DNA of 64,000 nucleotides from Xanthobacter autotrophicus (GTDB taxonomy: Bacteria; Pseudomonadota; Alphaproteobacteria; Rhizobiales; Xanthobacteraceae), in the NCBI RefSeq assembly GCF_030015065.1, contig NZ_JAIVFN010000007.1:1-64000 (forward strand), read 5' to 3'. The translations under genes and the position numbers were made by a program. The notes below the pieces were generated by a model. That model was not told the origin of the DNA. It did no database searches and saw only the letters and a list, made by a program, of their open reading frames with translations. This document shows, in pieces, positions 63,107 to 64,000 of the stretch (positions are counted from its first letter, which is position 1; every line of letters starts with the position of its first letter).

Positions 63107-64000
63107 TCAGTCCAGCCCGGCGATGGCGCGGGCGAAGTCGCGGGCGGCGAAGGGCTGGAGGTCCTCGGCCGCCTCGCCCACGCCGATGAGGTGCACCGGC
63201 AGCTTGTGCTTGGCCGCGATGGCCACCAGGATGCCGCCCCGCGCCGTGCCGTCGAGCTTGGTCATGACCAGCCCGGTCACCCCGGCGATGCGGGTGAAGG
63301 CTTCCACCTGCGACAGCGCGTTCTGGCCCACCGTGGCGTCGAGCACCAGCAGCACCGCATGGGGCGCCGAGGGCTCCAGCTTCTTGATGACGCGCACCAC
63401 CTTCTCCAGCTCCGCCATCAGCTCGGTGCGGTTCTGGAGCCGGCCGGCGGTGTCCACCATGAGGATGTCGGCCCCGGCCTCGCGTGCCTCCACCACCGCC
63501 TCATGGGCGACGCCGGCGGCGTCCGAGCCCTGCTCGCGGGCGATGACGGTGGCCCCGGTACGGGCACCCCACACCTTCAGCTGCTCGATGGCGGCGGCGC
63601 GGAAGGTGTCGCCGGCGGCGAGCACCACCTTCCTGCCCTCGCTCCGCCACTGGGCGGCGAGCTTGCCGATGGTGGTGGTCTTGCCGGAACCGTTGACCCC
63701 CACCATCAGCACCACGAAGGGCTTGTGCGCCGTGTCCACCACCAGCGGCTTCGCCACGGGGGCGAGGATGCGCTCCACCTCCTCCGCGATGAGGCTCTTC
63801 ACCTCCTCGGGGGAGATCATCTTGTCGTGCCGGCCCTTGCCCACGGATTCCACGATGCGCATGGCGGTCTCCACGCCGAGGTCGGCGCGGATGAGCACAT
63901 CCTCCAGCTCCTCCAGCGTCTCGGCATCAAGCTTGCGCTTGGAGACGAGGTCGGTGATGCCCTGCCCAAGGCTCGATGCCGTGCGCGCGAGCCCCGAGGC
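63107..64000 (-). CDS. ftsY: Signal recognition particle receptor FtsY (5' end outside window)
   Basis: The visible 297 residues are the NG domain of the SRP receptor GTPase, which docks ribosome-SRP complexes at the membrane. The N-domain helices ([33 protein letters not shown]) read through from the window edge, so the gene starts beyond 64000. GTPase motifs are [15 protein letters not shown] (P-loop), [19 protein letters not shown] and [10 protein letters not shown], and the end [12 protein letters not shown] is typical. A GTG at 63898 is internal, not the start. Confidence 0.97.
   Translation of the reverse strand, partial: ASGLARTASSLGQGITDLVSKRKLDAETLEELEDVLIRADLGVETAMRIVESVGKGRHDKMISPEEVKSLIAEEVERILAPVAKPLVVDTAHKPFVVLMVGVNGSGKTTTIGKLAAQWRSEGRKVVLAAGDTFRAAAIEQLKVWGARTGATVIAREQGSDAAGVAHEAVVEAREAGADILMVDTAGRLQNRTELMAELEKVVRVIKKLEPSAPHAVLLVLDATVGQNALSQVEAFTRIAGVTGLVMTKLDGTARGGILVAIAAKHKLPVHLIGVGEAAEDLQPFAARDFARAIAGLD

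Overview
This is one contiguous piece of a GC-rich alphaproteobacterial chromosome, most likely order Hyphomicrobiales and perhaps family Xanthobacteraceae. The evidence is the uniform high-GC coding, the ispH-thrB-rnhA order, a TrcR/DUF1013 gene beside ispH, several SWTGFYIG-type outer-membrane barrels, and palindromic intergenic repeats of the kind common in rhizobia and relatives. The family placement is an inference. No rRNA, tRNA, CRISPR array, integrase or insertion sequence was recognised. The window is mostly core chromosome with a few degraded genes and repeats.

Layout. 1-3.5 kb: ETF-ubiquinone oxidoreductase, divergent uracil-DNA glycosylase with a 37-bp palindrome between them, and a CYTH triphosphatase. 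3.7-9.5 kb (minus strand): glyoxylate-to-glycerate genes gcl, hyi and glxR, followed by a pyruvate kinase with an unusual repetitive tail; no glycerate kinase is present. 9.7-13.8 kb: a YARHG protein, pncB, a 1-Cys peroxiredoxin, a CBS-pair protein and a rhomboid protease. 13.9-18.3 kb: RND efflux pump and adaptor. 18.5-24.2 kb: murJ, a small secreted protein, rnhA-thrB-ispH, and divergent trcR. 24.3-30.3 kb: tandem universal stress protein, GT2 glycosyltransferase with an HpnK-like deacetylase, 3-oxoacid CoA-transferase subunits, an SDR, and a truncated amidase relic.

30.4-34.2 kb: uvrC-pgsA-moaD-moaE, in which uvrC carries a palindromic repeat inserted in frame. 34.5-37.4 kb: three tandem outer-membrane beta-barrels and panD. 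37.7-40.2 kb: a Gfo/Idh/MocA oxidoreductase and DegT aminotransferase pair that could make UDP-2,3-diamino sugar for lipid A. 40.3-42.9 kb: puuA-like and potF-like polyamine genes. 43.1-45.3 kb: a dead CHASE3 sensor, a thioredoxin-like 2Fe-2S ferredoxin and a sulfate-binding protein. 45.5-49 kb: aldo/keto reductase with divergent TetR, ndk, and a TerC-family membrane protein. 49.1-54.1 kb: a molybdopterin oxidoreductase, purM-purN and aquaporin Z. 54.7-59.5 kb: two secreted proteins of unknown function and OpgH.

59.6-63.0 kb holds the most intriguing system: a four-gene, tightly packed set of a BchC-like dehydrogenase, a 6-pyruvoyl-tetrahydropterin-synthase homologue that has lost its usual catalytic residues, a GT4 glycosyltransferase and a SAM methyltransferase. 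It looks like a dedicated small-molecule pathway whose product I cannot name. The window ends inside ftsY.
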